Part shown: positions 62,401-64,000 of the stretch, in pieces
Layout of the letters: each line of letters opens with the position of its first letter
Numbering within the stretch: position 1 is the stretch's first letter
Source: Pseudomonas fluorescens
GTDB lineage: Bacteria; Pseudomonadota; Gammaproteobacteria; Pseudomonadales; Pseudomonadaceae
Length of the DNA: 64,000 nucleotides
Assembly: GCF_040448305.1 (NCBI RefSeq)
Contig: NZ_CP148752.1
Coordinates: 5,185,501-5,249,500 of the forward strand
Reading direction: 5' to 3'
The notes under the pieces: generated by a model
What the model saw: only the letters and a program-made list of their open reading frames with translations
Told to the model about the DNA's origin: nothing
The model's database searches: none
Position numbers and translations under genes: made by a program

Positions 62401-62443
62401 CGACATACCCATGACATCAATACGCCATTTTTCAAACGTGTAA
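59429..62443 (+). CDS. TcC-like RHS repeat toxin with an unrecognised C-terminal domain
   Basis: Protein of 1004 residues related to Tc toxin C components. It begins with NTPAIQVFDPRGRSVRGVAY, the TcC-type N-terminus, and has YD/RHS repeats, then the RHS core (about 560-664) with RYYVPWCQRWLNADPAG and GHVDFQGL ending at residue 664. Asp637, Asp643 and Asp660 are in the positions used for autoproteolysis. The last ~340 residues (665-1004) hold two glycine-rich hydrophobic stretches (about 710-770 and 815-850) and no recognised toxin motif. No signal peptide. ATG 59444 is an alternative start. No TcA/TcB partners and no obvious immunity gene lie in this window. Confidence 0.9.
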   Translation: MGKLAMIHANTPAIQVFDPRGRSVRGVAYHRRERASVPEPCITQQEYDGAGRAVLSRDPRLFRLQQDGQTAANQQNVFSLSGAVMLSQNSDAGWRLGLLGAHGQRVEGWDQKLSQSHVDYDPQCRPVAAFERTWQGPERCVARFTYADTDGDVGHNLRGQLIRHDDTAGTLLFTGFSLNATPLQHGRTFIADPQWLVDWPESEPERDALLENGPAITRLHCNAASEPVSQTDALGNRQTFIHTCAGELREIRVTLAGQADETALVRDIQYNAFGQIEKQRAGNGVVSCATYRPDDGRLKHLKAYVPGQPALQDLAYEYDAVGNVTCITDAAEATHFHRNQRIEPVNRYRYDSLSRLIEASGRQLRNAPGGPQLPDFQPTPDPGQLENYTRFYTYDEAGNLKIMQHQANSTSRTERTAVARLSNRSLPEKPDGELPDEEEIAVGHDLNGNRTALQPGQTLQWDLRNQLRQVDQVVREDEPDDCEFYVYDGSGLRQRKIRQAYTGTMTRTHETRYLPGVEVRTSADETLHVVTIEAGRSTVQILHWQTEPPVGISQYQHRYGFSDHLGSSALELDEAALLISRESYYPYGGTCWWAGRNKLEASYKTLRYCGQERDATGLYYYGLRYYVPWCQRWLNADPAGVADGLNLFAMVHGNPMGHVDFQGLITVDEVFNAAGATLARDGLSALAGGTVKYFVAQALTQWATPSDDADSQAVDPGVNLALTVAGSVVGTLAGGSMGMGAGSNIVSRYSNNRTAQRIGAGIGGLLGAAAGAAAPLYSYLSNPGALNAVAISVISSVPAGLTRETGQRVSAELGPRLTLAPSGVATTLRAGAYGVLLFSGGAIQAEFPAVAAVAVSAIVEGLDGASIVGINALRGGTYASGTNQLSMPHFWELMYGWSTRTAGSGLTSSLRFMFNPLNSAIENANVRMGLVAVMATPTEARTYLGQHVQRGTAALFRYDDANFRLDQFSEVNSEWTDSAPDSYHPEMRSGYDIPMTSIRHFSNV

Positions 62444-62452
62444 GGGTTTCAA

Positions 62453-62896
62453 CTAACGCATCGGTGCTTCCTCCCCTAACGGCACCACCGCCATGGTCAG
62501 CCGCGACACACAGCTGGCCTTGCCCTCATCGCTGGTCAACCGAATGTCCCAGACATGGGTCGTGCGGCCGATATGGATCGGCCTGGCCACCGCCGACACC
62601 CGTCCGCTGCGCAGGCCGCGCAAATGGTTGGCGTTGACTTCCAGGCCCACGCAATAGAACTTGCTGGCATCGATGCACAGGTAGCTGGCCATCGAGCCGA
62701 CCGATTCGGCCAGCACCACCGAGGCACCGCCATGCAGCAAACCATAAGGCTGATGGGTGCGGTGATCGACGACCATGCTGGCGGTCAGGGACTCATCGTC
62801 AAAAGCTTCGAAACGGATGTCCAGCACTTCGCCAATGGTGTTTTTCTGGATTGCGTTCAACTGCTCGATGTTCGGGGTGGTGCGCCACAGGCTCAT
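62453..62896 (-). CDS. hotdog-fold (PaaI-like) thioesterase
   Basis: Acyl-CoA thioesterase of 147 residues starting MSLWRTTPNIEQLNAIQKN. The hotdog motif HGGASVVLAESVGS (near 54-67) carries the catalytic Glu/Asp region. It ends 9 bases from the RHS gene's stop (convergent). It precedes the fadD-like gene downstream on the minus strand by 32 bases. Substrate range not determinable from sequence. Confidence 0.9.
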   Translation of the reverse strand: MSLWRTTPNIEQLNAIQKNTIGEVLDIRFEAFDDESLTASMVVDHRTHQPYGLLHGGASVVLAESVGSMASYLCIDASKFYCVGLEVNANHLRGLRSGRVSAVARPIHIGRTTHVWDIRLTSDEGKASCVSRLTMAVVPLGEEAPMR

Positions 62897-62928
62897 CGCA
62901 GGGTTTCCTTGTTGGTTTTGTTCGTGGA

Positions 62929-64000
62929 TCAATCCTGCCACAGCACCGCTTCGCTGCGCTCGCTCCATTCCTCAAAGCGCTCTCCGTAAGCCGCTTCGAT
63001 CACGTTGCGCTTGATCTTCAGGGTCGGGGTGAGAAAGCCGTTTTCCACGGCCCAACTGTCCTTGACCACCACCAGGCGCCGCAGCTGTTCATGCTTGTCG
63101 AGGGCGCCGTTGACCTCTTCCAGCAGTTTTTCCAGGCTCGAATGCAGGCCGGCGCGCGCGGCCCCGCCGGCATCCTGCTGGCCGACCGCCGACAACACGC
63201 ACAAGCCCAGCGGCGCACTCAAGCCATCGCCCACCACGCAGACCTGCTCGATGCGCGAATGCACGGCCAGGCGATTTTCAATCGGTGCCGGAGCCACGTA
63301 TTTGCCTTTGCTGGTCTTGAAGATCTCCTTCAGGCGTCCGGTCAGGCGCAGATTGCCTTCGGCGTCTTGCTCGCCCTTGTCGCCGGTACGCAGGAAGCCG
63401 TCCTCGGTAATGGTGTCGGCGGTTTTTTCCGGTTCCTTGTAATACCCGAGCATGGTCGCACCACTGCGCACCATGACCTCCCCCGTCTCGGCAATCCGCA
63501 CTTCGACTTCCGGGCACGGCTTGCCGATCCAGCCTGGTTTGTTCTGGCCCGGTATGCCGATGTGGGAGTAGCCGCAACTCTCGGTCATGCCGTAGACCTC
63601 CAGCACATCCAGTCCCAATTTGCGGTACCACTGCAACAAGGTCTGCGGCACCGGAGCTGCGCCGGACAACGCGATGCGCAACGCATCCAGCCCCAACCCG
63701 GCGAGGACTTTATGCCCGACCCGTTTGCCGATGATCGGCAGGCCGAGCAGGAAGTCGAGACGTTTTGCCGGGATCTTGCTGTACACACCCATCTGGAATT
63801 TGGTCCAGATGCGCGGCACGCCAAACAGCGCGGTCGGGCGCGCACGTTGCAGATCGGTGAGGAAGGTATCGAGGCTCTCGGCGAAAAACACCGTTTGGCC
63901 GGTATAGATCGACGCCAGCTCGACGAACATCCGCTCGGCGACGTGGCACAGCGGCAGGTAGGACAACAACCGGTCCGACTCGTTGAGGCCGAACAACGCA
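62929..64000 (-). CDS. long-chain acyl-CoA synthetase (N-terminus outside window)
   Basis: AMP-forming acyl-CoA ligase; 357 residues of the C-terminal part are present, from the region before MFGLNESDRLLSYLP. It contains the SGAAPVP segment, EVYGMTESCGYSH (adenylate-forming motif), TGDKGEQDAEGNLRLTGRLKEIFKTSKGK, and the Lys of the C-terminal catalytic loop in GFLTPTLKIKRN. The N-terminal half and start lie beyond 64000. A FadD15-like family member; exact chain-length preference unknown. Confidence 0.93.
   Translation of the reverse strand, partial: ALFGLNESDRLLSYLPLCHVAERMFVELASIYTGQTVFFAESLDTFLTDLQRARPTALFGVPRIWTKFQMGVYSKIPAKRLDFLLGLPIIGKRVGHKVLAGLGLDALRIALSGAAPVPQTLLQWYRKLGLDVLEVYGMTESCGYSHIGIPGQNKPGWIGKPCPEVEVRIAETGEVMVRSGATMLGYYKEPEKTADTITEDGFLRTGDKGEQDAEGNLRLTGRLKEIFKTSKGKYVAPAPIENRLAVHSRIEQVCVVGDGLSAPLGLCVLSAVGQQDAGGAARAGLHSSLEKLLEEVNGALDKHEQLRRLVVVKDSWAVENGFLTPTLKIKRNVIEAAYGERFEEWSERSEAVLWQD

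Overview
The window is a high-GC gammaproteobacterial chromosome segment, most likely from the Pseudomonas fluorescens complex. Three things point there: GTGGGAGCGAGC-type REP/REPIN elements, Pseudomonas-style protein sequences throughout, and gene order that (from memory, not a search) matches two P. aeruginosa PAO1 blocks, about PA2967-PA2985 and about PA2811-PA2817.

Layout. 1-5868: fatty-acid and phospholipid synthesis genes fabG(partial)-fabD-plsX-rpmF-yceD on the minus strand, divergent maf, then sppA and a HAD phosphatase. 5855-10840: rluC diverges from rne, which has a leader of about 640 nt and a strong terminator. 10976-15349: a four-gene molybdenum hydroxylase cassette (Fe-S subunit, TAT-exported Mo subunit, XdhC-like factor, MocA-like nucleotidyltransferase) lies between rne and murB, flanked by a REPIN and terminators. 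15591-22444: a tightly overlapping envelope operon comEC-exbB-exbD-lpxK-ycaR-kdsB-ptp-murB. 22580-29567: DUF2062 protein, ABC-2 exporter, GST, transglutaminase-like protein, the fadE acyl-CoA dehydrogenase and a small conserved protein.

29623-44430 is a complete-looking Tad/Flp pilus island. One operon (minus strand) runs from three tandem flp pilin genes through a prepilin peptidase, an extra AAA+ ATPase, rcpC, tadG/F/E/Z/A/B/C. A convergent operon (plus strand) carries the secretin, a TPR lipoprotein and a DUF3613 protein. An AraC-type regulator with a degenerate receiver-like N-terminus is divergent from the pilin genes. The island ends at a duplicated tRNA-Glu/tRNA-Gly operon (44489-44901).

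45274-64000: a membrane-anchored protein of unknown function, a chemoreceptor, a MocR-type regulator, an SDR and an MDR oxidoreductase bracketed by two related REPINs, pyrF, an OmpR/EnvZ-like two-component pair, an AI-2E family permease, a DUF4892 protein, a GST, two alpha/beta hydrolases, a TcC-like RHS toxin gene with an unrecognised C-terminus, a hotdog thioesterase and the 3' part of a fadD-like acyl-CoA synthetase.

The most unusual material is the Tad island (extra AAA+ ATPase, cysteine-bearing triplicated pilins, relocated secretin operon, pseudo-receiver regulator) and the orphan RHS/TcC-like toxin. Smaller points of interest are a near-leaderless promoter at yceD and REPINs whose arms do or do not match each other.
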